A stretch of 64,000 nt of DNA, from assembly GCF_000422925.1 (NCBI RefSeq), contig NZ_AUGZ01000010.1, positions 62,001 through 126,000 on the forward strand, written 5' to 3'. Position 1 is the stretch's first letter; the number at the start of each line of letters is the position of its first letter. Below are positions 41,874-53,161 of this stretch, piece after piece. Under the pieces are notes generated by a model. The model made no database searches and was not told the DNA's origin. It saw nothing but the letters and a program-made list of their open reading frames with translations. Source of the stretch: Paludibacterium yongneupense DSM 18731 (GTDB lineage: Bacteria; Pseudomonadota; Gammaproteobacteria; Burkholderiales; Chromobacteriaceae). Both the position numbers and the translations under genes were made by a program.

Positions 41874-44800
41874 TCAGTCCTCGACATGCCCGGAGGCCTC
41901 GGCGGCATCCATCGGCGTAGCCCGGCGCAGGCGCTCGCACCATAGCCGGAAACGATCAAGATAAAGATAAACCACCGGAGTGGTATACAGGGTTAGCAAC
42001 TGGCTCACGATCAGGCCGCCGACGATCGAGATGCCAAGCGGCTGCCGCAGCTCGGCGCCATCGCCGTGCCCCAGGGCCAGCGGGATGGCGCCGAACAGGG
42101 CGGCCAGCGTCGTCATCATGATCGGACGAAAACGCAGCAGACAAGCCTGGTAAATGGCTTCGCGCGGCTCCAGTCCCCGCGAGCGGGTCGCCTCCAGCGC
42201 AAAGTCGACCATCATGATCGCGTTTTTCTTGACGATCCCGATCAGCAGCAGCACCCCGATCAGCGCAATGATGCTGAACTCGGTCCGGCAGATCAACAAG
42301 GCCAGCAGGGCGCCGACACCGGCGGACGGCAGGGTGGACAGGATGGTCAGGGGATGGATCGCGCTTTCGTACAACATCCCGAGCACGATATACACGGCCA
42401 GCAGCGCCGTCATGATGAGTATCGGCTGCGTCGCCAGCGAATCCTGGAAAGTCTTGGCCGCGCCCTGGAAACTGGCGCGCACGGTGCCCGGCAGGCCCAT
42501 CCCGGCCAGCGTGCGGTCGATCGCGGCGGTCGCATCCGACAAGGAGGCGCCGGGGCGCAGATTGAACGAAATCGTCATCGCCGCGAACTGCCCCTGATGG
42601 TTGACCACCAGCGCGGTGTTGCCGCGCTGGTAGCTGGCAATGGCAGCCAGCGGCACTGGCTGCGCGCCCGGGCTCATCATATAGATATCCTGCAGGGACT
42701 CGGGACTCTGCCAGTATTCGGGCGCCAGCTCCATCACCACATGATACTGGTTGAGCGGCTGATAGATCGTCGACACCTGGCGTTGGCCGAAGGCATCGTA
42801 CAAGGTGGCATCGACTTGCGACTGAGTGAGGCCGAGACGGCGCATGGCATCGCGATTGAAGACCAGCGTCGATTGCTGTCCATTGTCCTGCTGGTCGGTG
42901 TTGACATCGGCCAGCATCGGCAATTGACGCAAGGCCGCCTCGACCCGCGGCGCCCACTGCCGCAGGGTGGTCAGATCCTCGCCTTGCAGGGTGTACTGAT
43001 ACTGCGCATTACTCGAGCGCCCGCCGATACGGATATCCTGCACCGACTGCAGGAACAACTTGGCCCCCGGCTCCCGGGCGAGTTTCTTGCGCAGGCGATC
43101 GATCACCTGATCAGCGCTTTCATGACGCTCGGACAAGGGCTTGAGGCTGATATACATCGAACCGGTATTGCGCTGGGAACCGCCGGTAAACGCCACCACT
43201 CCGTCCACCGCCTTGTCGCGTTTGACGGCATTCAGGAAGAAACTCATCTTGTCGCGCATGGCCTGAAACGAGATCGACTGGTCGGCGCGGACCACACCGG
43301 TCAGGCGCCCGGTGTCCTGCTGCGGAAAAAATCCCTTGGGCACGACCGTGTACAGATAGACATTGAGCGAGACCGTCGCCAGCAACAGACACAGCATCAG
43401 ACGGCGGTGGTCCAGCGCCCAGCCCAAGCTGCGGCGGTAGCCCTCGTGCAAGGACTCGAACACCCGCTCGCTCGCGCGAAAACGGCGTCCGTGCTCCGCG
43501 GCGACAGGCCGCAACCAGCGTGAGCACAGCATCGGCGTCGCCGTGAGCGAGACGACCAACGACAGCATGATCGCCGCGGACAGGCTGACCGCGAACTCGC
43601 GGAACAAGCGGCCGACGATGCCGCCCATCATCAGGATGGGGATGAAAACCGCGACCAGCGAGATGCTCATCGACAGCACGGTGAAGCCCACTTCGCGCGC
43701 GCCCTTGAGCGCCGCCTGATAGGGCGTCATCCCGGCTTCGATATGCCGCGAGATGTTCTCCAGCACCACGATGGTATCGTCGACGACGAAGCCGGTCGCT
43801 ATCGTCAGCGCCATCAGCGACAGATTGTTCAGACTGAAGCCGCACAGATACATGATGCCGAAGGTGCCGAGCAGGGACACCGGCACCGAAATCGCAGGAA
43901 TCAGCGTGGCCCGCCCGTTGCGCAGGAACAGGAACACGACCAGGACCACCAGCGCCACCGAGATCAGCAGCGTTCTTTCGACGTCGAACAACGAGGCGCG
44001 AATGGTCGGCGAGCGGTCGATCGCGACATTCATCTTGATCGCACGCGGAATGGACGCCTGCAGAACCGGCAGTTCGGCGCGGATGCGATCGACTGTGGCG
44101 ATGATATTGGCGCCCGGCTCGCGGGTAATGACAAGCAGCACGGACGGCTGGCCGTTGAACGAGCCGGCATTGCGCAGATCCTGCACCGAGTCCTCGACCC
44201 TGGCCACATCCGCCAGCCGCACTGCAGCATTATTGGTATAGGCCACGATCAGCGGCAGATACTCGCGCGCGGTTTTTGCCTGGTCGTTGGCATAGATCTG
44301 CCACTGCCGCTCTCCCGCCTCCACCGTCCCCTTGGGCCGGTTGGCATTGGCTCCCGCCAGTGCGCTGCGCACGGTTTCCAGCGCCACGCCGTAGCGGCTG
44401 AGCGCGCCCGGCTGCAGCTCCACCCGCACTGCCGGCAAGGAGCTGCCGCCAACGTTGACGTCGCCGACGCCGGGCAATTGCAGCAATTTTTGCGCAAGCA
44501 CCGTCGAGGCGTAATCATACATCTGCCCTTGGGTATACGCGGACGAGGTCAGCGCCAGGATCATGATCGGCGCATCGGCCGGATTCACCTTGCGATAGGT
44601 CGGATTGCTCGGCATGCCGGTCGGCAACAAGGCCCGCGCGGCGTTGATCGCCGCTTGCACATCGCGTGCGGCTCCATTGATGTCGCGATTGAGATCGAAC
44701 TGCAAGGTGATGCGCGAACTGCCAAGCGCGCTGGTCGACGTCAGTTCACTGACCCCTGCGATGCGTCCCAGCGAACGCTCCAGCGGCGTCGCGACGGTGG

Positions 44801-44978
44801 CGGCCATGGTTTCCGGGCTGGCGCCCGGCAGGCTGGCCGAAACCGAGATGGTCGGAAAATCGACCTGCGGCAAAGGCGAAACCGGCAGCAGCTGGAACGA
44901 GAGCGCGCCGACCAGAGCGATCGCCAGGGTGAGCAGAATGGTAGCGACGGGGCGCCGGACGAAAAGGGCAGACATCAT
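41874..44978 (-). CDS. mdtC: RND multidrug efflux permease, MdtC-like
   Basis: A 1034-residue inner-membrane proton-driven pump subunit with twelve hydrophobic segments and two large periplasmic loops. Seen: the N-terminus [18 protein letters not shown]; the TM4 proton-relay region ([19 protein letters not shown]) with its two aspartates; and a C-terminal [17 protein letters not shown] segment. MdtC-type subunits begin [11 protein letters not shown] and pair with MdtB in mixed trimers. The start overlaps the mdtB-like stop by 4 bases (ATGA). MdtABC exports bile salts, novobiocin and other drugs in E. coli; the substrates here are inferred only. Confidence 0.92.
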   Translation of the reverse strand: MMSALFVRRPVATILLTLAIALVGALSFQLLPVSPLPQVDFPTISVSASLPGASPETMAATVATPLERSLGRIAGVSELTSTSALGSSRITLQFDLNRDINGAARDVQAAINAARALLPTGMPSNPTYRKVNPADAPIMILALTSSAYTQGQMYDYASTVLAQKLLQLPGVGDVNVGGSSLPAVRVELQPGALSRYGVALETVRSALAGANANRPKGTVEAGERQWQIYANDQAKTAREYLPLIVAYTNNAAVRLADVARVEDSVQDLRNAGSFNGQPSVLLVITREPGANIIATVDRIRAELPVLQASIPRAIKMNVAIDRSPTIRASLFDVERTLLISVALVVLVVFLFLRNGRATLIPAISVPVSLLGTFGIMYLCGFSLNNLSLMALTIATGFVVDDTIVVLENISRHIEAGMTPYQAALKGAREVGFTVLSMSISLVAVFIPILMMGGIVGRLFREFAVSLSAAIMLSLVVSLTATPMLCSRWLRPVAAEHGRRFRASERVFESLHEGYRRSLGWALDHRRLMLCLLLATVSLNVYLYTVVPKGFFPQQDTGRLTGVVRADQSISFQAMRDKMSFFLNAVKRDKAVDGVVAFTGGSQRNTGSMYISLKPLSERHESADQVIDRLRKKLAREPGAKLFLQSVQDIRIGGRSSNAQYQYTLQGEDLTTLRQWAPRVEAALRQLPMLADVNTDQQDNGQQSTLVFNRDAMRRLGLTQSQVDATLYDAFGQRQVSTIYQPLNQYHVVMELAPEYWQSPESLQDIYMMSPGAQPVPLAAIASYQRGNTALVVNHQGQFAAMTISFNLRPGASLSDATAAIDRTLAGMGLPGTVRASFQGAAKTFQDSLATQPILIMTALLAVYIVLGMLYESAIHPLTILSTLPSAGVGALLALLICRTEFSIIALIGVLLLIGIVKKNAIMMVDFALEATRSRGLEPREAIYQACLLRFRPIMMTTLAALFGAIPLALGHGDGAELRQPLGISIVGGLIVSQLLTLYTTPVVYLYLDRFRLWCERLRRATPMDAAEASGHVED

Positions 44979-47900
44979 GCCGCCGCGCCTCGGCTCTTCA
45001 AGCCCAGCCGACGGCCCAGCCTGTCGAAAGCCAGGTAGATGACAGGCGTAGTGAACAGGGTCAGCACCTGGCTGACCATCAGCCCGCCGACCATGGTCAC
45101 CCCGAGCGGCTGACGCAGCTCGGCGCCCATCCCTTGTCCGAGCATCAGCGGCAGGGCGCCGAGCAGGGCAGACAGCGTGGTCATCAGAATGGGCCTGAAG
45201 CGCAGCAGGCAGGCCTGGTAGATCGCATCGCGCGGGCTCATTCCATGTTCGCGTTCGGCTTCGAGCGCGAAGTCGATCATCATGATGGCGTTTTTCTTGA
45301 CGATCCCGATCAGCAGGATGATGCCGATGATCGCGATGACGCCGAGATCGCTGCGCGACAACAGCAGAGCCAGCAAGGCGCCTATCCCTGCCGACGGCAG
45401 AGTCGACAGGATGGTGACCGGGTGGATAAAGCTTTCATACAGCACGCCGAGCACGATATACATCGTCACGATGGCAGCCAGAATCAGCCACAGCGTGTTG
45501 CCGAGCGAGGAGCGGAAAGCCTGTGCCGCCCCCTGGAAATGCGTCTGCAGGCTGGCCGGCATGCCGATGTCGGCTTCTGCGCGCGTAACGGCCTCGACCG
45601 CGTCGCCCAGAGAGGCGCCGCGGGCGAGATTGAATGAAATCGTGGCGGTGGGGAACTGGCTGAGGTGGTTGACCACCAGCGGCGAAGCCCGGTCCTCGAC
45701 CCTGGCCACGGTGGACAGCGGAACCAGAGTGCCGCTCGAGGTCGGAACATAGATCTGCCCGATGGAAGTCGGTCCGGTCTGGTCCGGCTTTTCTTCCAGG
45801 ACCACCCGGTACTGATTGGTCTGGGTGAAAATGGTCGAGACCAGACGCTGGCCGAACGCGTTGTACAGCGCATTATCTATCGTCGCCACCGTTATGCCGA
45901 GCCGGCCTGCGGTATCGCGATCGATATCGACATAGGCTTGCCGGCCATCGTTCTGCAAGTCGCTGCTCACTTCCGACAGCCCTTTTTCCTCGCGCAGGCG
46001 CGCGAGCAGGGGCGGCAGCCAGGTTCCGAGCTCTTCCTGCCGGGTCGCCTGCAGCGCGAACTGATACTGGCCGCGACTGACCCGGGTCTCTATCGTCAGA
46101 TCCTGCACCGGCTGCAACCAGGCGGTGATGCCGACGCTCTGCCCGGCCACGGCCTGCAGGCGCGCGAGCACGGCCGGCATCGCATCGCGCTCGGACAGCG
46201 GCTTCAGATTGATCAGCATGCGGCCGCTGTTGAGCGTGCTATTCACGCCGTCCACGCCGATGAAGGAGGACAGCGTGTCCACTGCCGGGTCCTTGAGCAA
46301 CGCCGCCGCCAGCTCCTGTTGCCGCACGGCCATCGCGCCGAAGGAGATCGACTGCGGCGCTTCGGTCGTCACCTGCACCGCACCGGTATCCTGCTGCGGG
46401 AAGAACCCCTTGGGCACCACGACATACAGCAGGGCAGTCAGCACCAGGGTCGCGCCGGCGACGGCAAGCGTAAGGCGCTTGTGGTCCAGCACCCAGGTCA
46501 ACATGCGGCCATAGCCGGCGATCACACGGTCGAAGAAGGCGCCGCTGGCATGGTAGAAACGCCCCTGTTTCTCTTCGGGCACATGCTTGAGCAGGCGCGC
46601 ACACATCATGGGCGTCAGGGTCAGCGATACCACGGCCGAGATCAGGATGGACACCGCCAGGGTGATGGCGAACTCGCGGAACAGGCGCCCGACGACATCG
46701 CCCATGAATAGCAGGGGAATCAGCACCGCGATCAGCGAGAAGGTCAGCGAGATGATGGTAAAACCGATCTGCTGCGACCCTTTGAGGGCGGCGGCGAACG
46801 GCGCCTCGCCCTCTTCGATGTAGCGCGAGATGTTTTCTATCATCACGATGGCGTCGTCGACCACGAAGCCGGTTGCGATCGTGAGCGCCATCAGCGTCAG
46901 ATTGTTGATGCTGAAGCCGCACAGATACATGACGCCAAAAGTGCCGACCAGCGACAACGGCACCGCGACGCCGGGAATGAGGGTGGCCGGCACATTGCGC
47001 AGAAAGACGAAAATCACCATGACGACCAGCGCAATCGACAGCAGCAGCTCGAATTGCACATCGGAGACCGAAGCGCGAATGGTCGTGGTGCGGTCGGTCA
47101 GCAGTTGCACGTCAAGATTGCCGGGCAGCCCGGCCTTGAGCTGGGGCAGCTGCGCCTTGATGCGGTCGACGACTTCGATCACGTTGGCGCCAGGCTGACG
47201 CTGGATATTCAGCAGGATAGCCGGCGTCCGGTTGGCCCAGGCGGCCAGCCGGCTGTTTTCCGCCGACTCGATGACATCGGCGACATCGGCCAGCCGCACC
47301 GGAGCGCCGTTCTTGTAAGCGACGACCAGATTGCGGTACTCATCGGCCGACTTGAGCTGATCGTTGCCATCGATGGTCGAGGCCACGCGCGGTCCGTCGA
47401 AGCTGCCCTTGGCCTGGTTGACATTGGCGTTGCCGATGGCGGTGCGGACATCGTCCAGCGCCAGGCCGCGTGCGGCCAGCGCCCGCGAATTCGCCTGCAC
47501 GCGCACCGCCGGCCGCTGGCCGCCGCTGATGCTGACCAGGCCGACGCCCGGCAGCTGCGAAATTTTCTGCGCCAGGCGGGTATCGACCAGATCTTCCAGC
47601 CTGGGCAGGGGCAGCGTGCGCGAGGTGATCGCCAGCGTCACCACCGGGGTATCGGCCGGGTTGACCTTGTTATAGATAGGCGGCGCCGGCAAATCGCTCG
47701 GCAACAGGTTGGAGGCCGCATTGATCGCCGCCTGCACTTCCTGCTCGGCGACGTCCAGGCCCAATTCGAGCCCGAACTGCAAGGTCACCACCGAGGCTCC
47801 TCCGGAACTGGCGGAGGTCATCTGCTGCAAACCCGGCATCTGGCCGAACTGCCGTTCGAGCGGGGCTGTCACCGACGACGTCATGACGTCCGGGCTCGCT

Positions 47901-48058
47901 CCCGGATACAGCGTCACCACCTGAATGGTCGGATAATCGACCTCGGGCAGGGCGGACACCGGCAAAAAACGGTAGGAAACCAGCCCGACCAGCAAGATGG
48001 CGAGCATCAGCAAGGTCGTTGCAACCGGCCGCAAGATGAACTGGCGGGAAGGGTTCAT
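44975..48058 (-). CDS. mdtB: RND multidrug efflux permease, MdtB-like
   Basis: A 1027-residue RND pump subunit, about half identical by eye to the neighbouring MdtC-like protein, from which it arose by duplication. Seen: [20 protein letters not shown] as N-terminus, matching Mdt[21 protein letters not shown] in the first porter domain, a segment typical of MdtB/MdtC; and [19 protein letters not shown] with the TM4 aspartates. MdtB2C hetero-trimers are the active form in E. coli, with MdtC binding drug and MdtB carrying protons. Four-base overlaps with the genes on both sides indicate tight co-translation. Confidence 0.93.
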   Translation of the reverse strand: MNPSRQFILRPVATTLLMLAILLVGLVSYRFLPVSALPEVDYPTIQVVTLYPGASPDVMTSSVTAPLERQFGQMPGLQQMTSASSGGASVVTLQFGLELGLDVAEQEVQAAINAASNLLPSDLPAPPIYNKVNPADTPVVTLAITSRTLPLPRLEDLVDTRLAQKISQLPGVGLVSISGGQRPAVRVQANSRALAARGLALDDVRTAIGNANVNQAKGSFDGPRVASTIDGNDQLKSADEYRNLVVAYKNGAPVRLADVADVIESAENSRLAAWANRTPAILLNIQRQPGANVIEVVDRIKAQLPQLKAGLPGNLDVQLLTDRTTTIRASVSDVQFELLLSIALVVMVIFVFLRNVPATLIPGVAVPLSLVGTFGVMYLCGFSINNLTLMALTIATGFVVDDAIVMIENISRYIEEGEAPFAAALKGSQQIGFTIISLTFSLIAVLIPLLFMGDVVGRLFREFAITLAVSILISAVVSLTLTPMMCARLLKHVPEEKQGRFYHASGAFFDRVIAGYGRMLTWVLDHKRLTLAVAGATLVLTALLYVVVPKGFFPQQDTGAVQVTTEAPQSISFGAMAVRQQELAAALLKDPAVDTLSSFIGVDGVNSTLNSGRMLINLKPLSERDAMPAVLARLQAVAGQSVGITAWLQPVQDLTIETRVSRGQYQFALQATRQEELGTWLPPLLARLREEKGLSEVSSDLQNDGRQAYVDIDRDTAGRLGITVATIDNALYNAFGQRLVSTIFTQTNQYRVVLEEKPDQTGPTSIGQIYVPTSSGTLVPLSTVARVEDRASPLVVNHLSQFPTATISFNLARGASLGDAVEAVTRAEADIGMPASLQTHFQGAAQAFRSSLGNTLWLILAAIVTMYIVLGVLYESFIHPVTILSTLPSAGIGALLALLLSRSDLGVIAIIGIILLIGIVKKNAIMMIDFALEAEREHGMSPRDAIYQACLLRFRPILMTTLSALLGALPLMLGQGMGAELRQPLGVTMVGGLMVSQVLTLFTTPVIYLAFDRLGRRLGLKSRGAAA

Positions 48059-49323
48059 GCCTGCCCCTTGGCTCCGGATGCCTCGCGGTGGCGGCCCGGG
48101 CCGCCCTTGCCGTGGCCCTTGCCGCCATCGTGTGCCGCGGCGGGGCCACCGCTGGCCTCGCCTTCGCGCTGACGATCGACCACACGTACCCGGGCGCCGT
48201 CCTTCAATTGGTCGATGCCGTCGAGCACCACGCGCTCGCCCGCCGCCAACCCGGATTCGACCACCACTTTATCACCGCTGGCCGCGCCCAGTTTCAGCAC
48301 GCGCAGGGACACGGTCTGGTCGGCGCCGACCACGTAGACATAATTGCCGGGCCGCCCGTGCTGCACGGCAACTTGCGGAATCAACGTGACGCCGTGCAGC
48401 ACATCCAGCCGCAGGCGGGCATTGACGAATTGATTGGGGAACAAGGCATTATCGCTGTTGGCGAAACGCGCCTTGAGATTGACCGTGCCGGTGCTGCTGC
48501 TGACCTGATTGTCGAGCGTCGACAGCGTGCCGCTGGCGACGATGCGGCTATTGTCGCGATCCCAGGCCTCGACCGACAAGGGCTTGCCGCCGTGCATCGC
48601 CTTGAGTACGGCATCGATTTGATTTTCCGGGAGCGCAAACACGACATTGGACGGCTGCACCTGTGTAATCACCACGATGCCGCTGGTATCGGAAGCATGC
48701 ACGATGTTGCCGAGGTCGACCTGCTTGAGACCGACCCGCCCTCCGACCGGCGCGACGATGCGGGTGTAATCCAGTTGCACGCGCGCATTGGCGACCACAC
48801 CTTGATCGTATTTGACCGTACCCTCATCCTGCCGCACCTGGGCGAGCTGGGTATCGTACTGCTGGCGCGACCCCGAATTCTGATCCAGCAGGGTCTTGTA
48901 ACGTACGAGGTCGGTGCGGGCATTCTCCAGCGCAGCCTGATCGCGGGCCAGTTGACCTTGCGCCTGCGTCAGCTGGGCCTGGTAGGCGCGACCGTCGAGC
49001 TGCGCCAACAACTGGCCCGCACGCACCATCTGGCCTTCGCTGAAATTGAGTCGCTGCAATTCGCCATCGACCCGGCTATGTACGGTGACCGTGTTTTCCG
49101 GCACCACGCTGCCCAGCGCAGTCAAATACACCGCCATGTCGCCGCGTTCGGCTTGCGCCGCCGAGACGACGACAATGCCGCCTCCCCGTTTCCCGTGCGC
49201 GGCACCCGATGAAGCGCCCGCCCCCTGCCAGTTATGCCAGCCCAGCCAGGCCACGGCCAGCAGTGCGGCGCCAAGGCCTATCTTGAAGACAGATCGTTTC
49301 GGTTTTTCGGTGGCGGTTTTCAT
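48055..49323 (-). CDS. mdtA: RND efflux periplasmic adaptor, MdtA-like
   Basis: A 422-residue membrane-fusion protein linking pump and outer-membrane channel. An N-terminal anchor helix (about 13-30) precedes the [20 protein letters not shown] strand of the lipoyl domain, a coiled hairpin (about 115-180), a beta-barrel domain with [17 protein letters not shown], and a C-terminal domain ending near VRVVD. After that is an unusual tail of about 40 residues rich in Gly, His and Lys. The ATG at 49323 gives the normal MKTATEKPK start; the upstream open frame is not protein-like. First gene of the operon; no regulator of the BaeSR type is adjacent. Confidence 0.92.
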   Translation of the reverse strand: MKTATEKPKRSVFKIGLGAALLAVAWLGWHNWQGAGASSGAAHGKRGGGIVVVSAAQAERGDMAVYLTALGSVVPENTVTVHSRVDGELQRLNFSEGQMVRAGQLLAQLDGRAYQAQLTQAQGQLARDQAALENARTDLVRYKTLLDQNSGSRQQYDTQLAQVRQDEGTVKYDQGVVANARVQLDYTRIVAPVGGRVGLKQVDLGNIVHASDTSGIVVITQVQPSNVVFALPENQIDAVLKAMHGGKPLSVEAWDRDNSRIVASGTLSTLDNQVSSSTGTVNLKARFANSDNALFPNQFVNARLRLDVLHGVTLIPQVAVQHGRPGNYVYVVGADQTVSLRVLKLGAASGDKVVVESGLAAGERVVLDGIDQLKDGARVRVVDRQREGEASGGPAAAHDGGKGHGKGGPGRHREASGAKGQA

Positions 49324-49429
49324 CGTTCTCGATTTGTCGAAGCCGCCCGCTGCAACACAACGGGCGTCGATTGATAACAGGAACCGGCTCAGACTAACAA
49401 GCCGGTTTTTCGCAAAGTCCCTGTCATTG

Positions 49430-50587
49430 TTAAGAAACGTTGCCACCGGCAGATGAGGGCGGCAATTCGACGAACAGGCGCAAGGCGCTCACAGGCAGGG
49501 GCTGCCGGCGGATGACGGCGGCCAGATCGGCCTCGTTCGGGGACAGGAAAATGTCGAGTTCCACTTCGCCCTCGAGATAATGTGCGCGCAGCTGCGACAA
49601 CTGCAGCCGACGCTCCCCCAGGGCGGCGTTGGTCAGAGCCAGCAGATTTTCGCGCGACGGCAGCCCCAGATTGGCCGGTCCGTCGGCATGGTCGGCGTCG
49701 ATATGGATGGTGACATCGGCGACGGGGAACCGGGCAAGCACGTTCTGCCGCGCTTGCAGCGCCACCTGATGGCCTTCGGAAACGCTGATATGGCTGTCGA
49801 CCAGCAAATGCGCTTCGACCAGAGCCAGGTCGCCGGTCTTGCGTGTCCGCATGTCGTGGGCGTTGACCACACCCTCGGTCGCCGACAGCACGGCGCGCAT
49901 GGCCGCGACTTCCGCTTCTTCCAGGCCGCGGTCCATCAGATCCTGCAGCGCCTCGTAGCCGAATTCCCAACCCATTTTGAGCACCATGAAACCGACCAGT
50001 GCGGCGGCCAGCGGATCGAGCAGGGGCAGGCCGGACACGTTGCCGACAATACCGAGAGCGACCACCAGCGACGAAGCCGCATCCGAACGCGCGTGCCAGG
50101 CATTGGCCACCAGCATGCTCGACTTCACTCGCCGCGCGATCCTCAACATGTAGCGAAACAGGCATTCTTTGGCGACCAGCGCGATCAGCGCCACCCACAG
50201 GGCCACCAGATGCACGCGTGGAATCAGGGTCGGGTCGCGAAATTTCAGTGCCGAACTCCACAACATGCCAATGCCCACCGCCAGCAACAACACGCCGAGC
50301 ACCAGCGACGCCGCCGTCTCGAAGCGGAAGTGGCCATAGGGATGGTCCTCGTCCGCCTCCTTGTGACTGTAGCGGTTGGCCAGCAGCACGACGAAGTCGG
50401 CGACGAGATCGGACAGCGAATGCACGCCATCGGCCACCAGTGCGCTGGAGCGGGCGAAGAGGCCGACGCCTATCTGTATCGTGGACAGCAAGACGTTGAC
50501 CGCAACACTGACCAGCGTACTGACTCTCGCGGCTGCCTGCCTGCCACCGCCCGTTTCTCGCGACAACTGCGCAAGATCGTTTTCCAT
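49430..50587 (-). CDS. Cation diffusion facilitator (CDF) transporter
   Basis: A 385-residue inner-membrane metal:proton antiporter exporting Zn, Fe, Co or Mn. Six hydrophobic segments are seen. The metal site has its aspartates in LVADGVHSLSDLVADF (TM2) and its histidine/aspartate in AWHARSDAASS (TM5). The motif DEDHPYGHFRFET after TM2 is the CDF signature. After about residue 215 comes the cytoplasmic dimerization domain, with HDMRTRKTGDLALVEAHLLVD, then an extra C-terminal stretch of about 90 residues beyond the minimal fold. A GAGGAG ribosome site precedes the ATG. Metal specificity cannot be assigned from sequence here. Confidence 0.9.
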   Translation of the reverse strand: MENDLAQLSRETGGGRQAAARVSTLVSVAVNVLLSTIQIGVGLFARSSALVADGVHSLSDLVADFVVLLANRYSHKEADEDHPYGHFRFETAASLVLGVLLLAVGIGMLWSSALKFRDPTLIPRVHLVALWVALIALVAKECLFRYMLRIARRVKSSMLVANAWHARSDAASSLVVALGIVGNVSGLPLLDPLAAALVGFMVLKMGWEFGYEALQDLMDRGLEEAEVAAMRAVLSATEGVVNAHDMRTRKTGDLALVEAHLLVDSHISVSEGHQVALQARQNVLARFPVADVTIHIDADHADGPANLGLPSRENLLALTNAALGERRLQLSQLRAHYLEGEVELDIFLSPNEADLAAVIRRQPLPVSALRLFVELPPSSAGGNVS

Positions 50588-50693
50588 AATGACGACTCCT
50601 CAAGCCCACCTTTTAGATTACGCGCGCAAGCTTACCTTAAAGTTAAGTTCGCCCGCACCGCATAGAGACAAGCCTTATGCAGTCTTTTGCCAT

Positions 50694-50699
50694 ATAATT
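50694..50699 (+). promoter_or_regulatory. Putative -10 element for uppP
   Basis: A perfect TATAAT lies 91 bases before the uppP start in a 203-base gap between divergent genes. No matching -35 box is evident; candidate only. Confidence 0.28.
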
Positions 50700-50790
50700 C
50701 GCCGATTATCCGCTAGAAACCGCCCACTCCGTCGTCGCCGGCTCCCGCGTCCGGCGCGAGGCGGCCGGCACTCTTATCCACAGGAGCACC

Positions 50791-51618
50791 ATGTCGACAT
50801 TGCAAGCCGTTCTTTTCGCCATCATGCAGGGTATCACCGAGCTGTTCCCGATCAGCAGTCTCGGCCACGGTGTCGTTCTTCCCGACCTGCTGCACTGGAC
50901 CTTCGACCGCCAGAGCCCGACCTTTCTGCCTTTCATGGTCGTGCTGCACCTGGGTACCGCCGCCGCGCTGCTCCTGTACTTCCGCAAGGACTGGATCGAA
51001 CTGATCGGCGGATTCCTGCGCGCCGGCGGCCGTCCGAGCAACGAGCATTCGCGCCTGGTATGGCGGCTGGTGGTCGGCACCGTTCCGGCCGGCCTGCTCG
51101 GGCTGTTGCTGGAGAAAAAACTGCGCCTGCTGTTCGGCAACACCACCATCGTCCTGGCCGTGCTCATCGTCAACGGCATCATCCTGATCGCCGGCGATCA
51201 TCTGCGGCACCGCGGACGCGGGCGCGATCTGGACACGCTCAGCTACGGCGATGCCTTCCGCATCGGCATCGCCCAGGCGCTGGCGCTGATTCCCGGCGTA
51301 TCCCGTTCCGGCGTGACCCTGATCGCAGGCCTGAACACCGGCCTCGACTACGCGTCCGCCGCGCGCTACTCCTTCTTGCTCGCCACCCCGATCATCGGCG
51401 CCGCCGGCCTGCTCGAAGTTCCGAAGCTGTTGCATCTCGGAGACCAGATTCACCTGGGCATGGTCGCAGCCTGCGGCGTTGTCGCCGGTATTTTCGCCTA
51501 TCTGAGCACCTGGATTCTGATGCGTTACTTCAACAAGCATGAAATCTCGGCACTGCGCCCCTTCGGCTGGTACTGCATCGCGCTGGGCGCATTCGGCCTG
51601 GCGATGAAATTCATTTGA
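50791..51618 (+). CDS. uppP: Undecaprenyl-diphosphatase (UppP/BacA)
   Basis: A 275-residue polytopic inner-membrane enzyme that dephosphorylates undecaprenyl pyrophosphate, recycling the lipid carrier for peptidoglycan and giving bacitracin resistance. Seen: the catalytic region GITELFPISSLGHG (residues 11-24) with the conserved glutamate and serines, and PGVSRSGVTLIAGL (near 168-181) with the essential arginine. About eight hydrophobic segments. It has the ELFPISSLGHG form rather than the E. coli EFLPVSSTGH form, which marks a different subgroup. An AGGAG ribosome site precedes the ATG. A DUF4337 gene follows after 19 bases. Confidence 0.92.
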   Translation: MSTLQAVLFAIMQGITELFPISSLGHGVVLPDLLHWTFDRQSPTFLPFMVVLHLGTAAALLLYFRKDWIELIGGFLRAGGRPSNEHSRLVWRLVVGTVPAGLLGLLLEKKLRLLFGNTTIVLAVLIVNGIILIAGDHLRHRGRGRDLDTLSYGDAFRIGIAQALALIPGVSRSGVTLIAGLNTGLDYASAARYSFLLATPIIGAAGLLEVPKLLHLGDQIHLGMVAACGVVAGIFAYLSTWILMRYFNKHEISALRPFGWYCIALGAFGLAMKFI

Positions 51619-51637
51619 TCCCGACCCGGAGACCTTT

Positions 51638-52174
51638 ATGGCAGAAGAGAAGAAAGAACCCTGGCTCAGTTATCTGGCACTGACCACCGTCATTCTTGCT
51701 GTGTGCGCCACCCTGTCGACATTCAAGGGCGGCGGCTATTCGACCAAAAGCGTGATCAGCCAGGCGCAGGCATCCGATCAGTGGGCCTTTTATCAGGCCA
51801 AGGCGATCAAGGGCTATTTGTATCAGGTGCAACGCGACCAGATGCAGGTCGAACTCGACGGCATGCCCCCCGATGCGACGGCGGCCCGCCGCGATGCGCT
51901 TCTCGCGCGGATTGCCGACTACGACAAGAAGATCAAGAAATACGAGCAGGAAAAAACCGTGATCCAGCAGGATGCACGCAAGCTGGAGTCGACCCGCGAC
52001 GAGGCGTCGCGGCATGGCCAGCCTTTTGGCGTGGCGGTGATCTTCCTGCAAGTCGCGATTCTGATCAGTTCCATCGCCGGCCTGTTCAAGCGCAAGGGCC
52101 TGTGGCTGCTGGCGCTGCCGGTCGGCGTCGCCGGGCTGATCTACTTCGCAGACGGTTTCTTTCTGTTCTTCTGA
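51638..52174 (+). CDS. DUF4337 membrane protein
   Basis: A 178-residue inner-membrane protein with the DUF4337 layout: a short cytoplasmic start (MAEEKKEPWLSYLALTTV), one hydrophobic segment (about 10-28), a soluble stretch with SQAQASDQWAFYQAKAIKGY (a family hallmark) and a charged coiled-coil region (about 88-120), then two hydrophobic segments near 130-177. Function is unknown. A GGAG site precedes the ATG. It lies 19 bases after uppP and is probably co-transcribed, which is only weak evidence for a link to the cell envelope. Confidence 0.77.
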   Translation: MAEEKKEPWLSYLALTTVILAVCATLSTFKGGGYSTKSVISQAQASDQWAFYQAKAIKGYLYQVQRDQMQVELDGMPPDATAARRDALLARIADYDKKIKKYEQEKTVIQQDARKLESTRDEASRHGQPFGVAVIFLQVAILISSIAGLFKRKGLWLLALPVGVAGLIYFADGFFLFF

Positions 52175-52179
52175 CTCCT

Positions 52180-52207
52180 GACCGCGGGCGGGCGCCCGCC
52201 CGCGGTC
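52180..52207. terminator. Perfect GC hairpin between converging genes
   Basis: A perfect 14-bp palindrome, GACCGCGGGCGGGC with its complement, fills the gap between the DUF4337 stop (52174) and the LysR stop (52209). It could end transcription from both sides; it lacks a T-run, so a strict Rho-independent mechanism is doubtful. Confidence 0.42.
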
Positions 52208-52208
52208 T

Positions 52209-53093
52209 TCACGTCGCCAGCACGTCGAACAACCAGCTGCGGAATGCCTGGATCTTGGGCAGAGCCGCACTCTCTTCGGCGTAGACCAAGTAATAGGCCC
52301 AATCCGTTTCCAACACCAGACCGAACGGTTGCACCAGCCGTCCGCGCGCGACGTCCTCACCGATCATGGAGACCTGCGCCAGCGACACCCCCATGCCGCG
52401 CACGGCAGCGTGCAATGCATACTCGAGCGCATCGAACTGGATACCGCCGTCAGGATCGACCTGATCGGCACCGGCCAGCTGCAGCCATTGCCGCCAGCCG
52501 TCCTGCCCGCGCCACGGATGCAACAGAGTGAAATGGCGCAAATCGTTGGGACAGGCCAGCGTCGGCCCGCCTTCGAGCAGGGCAGGCGAGCAGACAGGCA
52601 CCAGCTGCTCGCGATTGATGCAGTCGTAGACCAGGCCGGTCTCCATTCCCGGCTGCACCAGTCCCTCGATCGCGACATCGCATTCGGCACGGTCGAAATA
52701 GCCGCTGGTCTGAGTGTGGGTCATCAAATGCAGGGTGTACGCGGGAAAGCGCGATCGAAAGTCCGGAAGATTTGGCAGAATCCAGCGCATCGCCGGGGTT
52801 GGCGGCACGCGCAGCCGAATGTCGCCCTGGCTCGCACGCAGCGCTTCGCCGGCCTCGGCCAGCAGATCAAAAGCCTTGCGCACCGCAGGCAGCAGCGCAA
52901 GCCCCTCTGCGGTCAAGGCCAGCCCGCGCGCGTGGCGCAGAAACAGGGGCGTCGCATAATGGCCTTCCAGCGTCTGGATCTGCCGGCTGACCGCCCCCTG
53001 AGTCAGATGCAGCTGACGTGCGGCAGCGGTAAACGACAGGTGCTCGGCCACGACCAGAAATACGCGCAAGGCATTCAATGGCAGTAAACGCAT
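52209..53093 (-). CDS. LysR family transcriptional regulator
   Basis: A 294-residue regulator. Residues 1-65 form the winged helix-turn-helix: LNALRVFLVVAEHLSFTAAA then LHLTQGAVSRQIQTLEGH. The rest is a substrate-binding-like co-inducer domain. It resembles the GcvA/AmpR branch, which shares the LPPLNALRxFxxxA start. The ATG at 53093 gives the standard N-terminus; an in-frame ATG at 53126 would run into the operator. It diverges from a MATE exporter gene 137 bases away, with a T-N11-A box between them, so control of that exporter and of itself is likely. Confidence 0.88.
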   Translation of the reverse strand: MRLLPLNALRVFLVVAEHLSFTAAARQLHLTQGAVSRQIQTLEGHYATPLFLRHARGLALTAEGLALLPAVRKAFDLLAEAGEALRASQGDIRLRVPPTPAMRWILPNLPDFRSRFPAYTLHLMTHTQTSGYFDRAECDVAIEGLVQPGMETGLVYDCINREQLVPVCSPALLEGGPTLACPNDLRHFTLLHPWRGQDGWRQWLQLAGADQVDPDGGIQFDALEYALHAAVRGMGVSLAQVSMIGEDVARGRLVQPFGLVLETDWAYYLVYAEESAALPKIQAFRSWLFDVLAT

Positions 53094-53123
53094 ACTGCAT
53101 TCAGCTCCTGCATGCCAATAAGC

Positions 53124-53140
53124 CATGAGTTTTACTCATG
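53124..53140 (-). promoter_or_regulatory. LysR-type T-N11-A binding box
   Basis: A 7-3-7 perfect inverted repeat, CATGAGT-TTT-ACTCATG, contains the classic LysR-family T-N11-A spacing (TGAGTTTTACTCA). It lies 31 bases before the lysR start and 21 bases before the -35 of the MATE promoter, the normal place for a site serving both genes. Confidence 0.6.
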
Positions 53141-53161
53141 CTCGGCATGATTATATCTACT

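Noticed and set aside
42066-45038. Two long plus-strand frames opposite the RND pump genes
   Set aside because: Their composition mirrors the antisense of RND genes, and no ribosome sites or motifs are seen.
49383-49406. Hairpin ACCGGC...GCCGGT followed by TTTTT between mdtA and the CDF gene
   Set aside because: The T-run is on the plus strand, where no gene ends. On the minus strand, where both genes lie, there is no T-run after it, so it is not a usable terminator.
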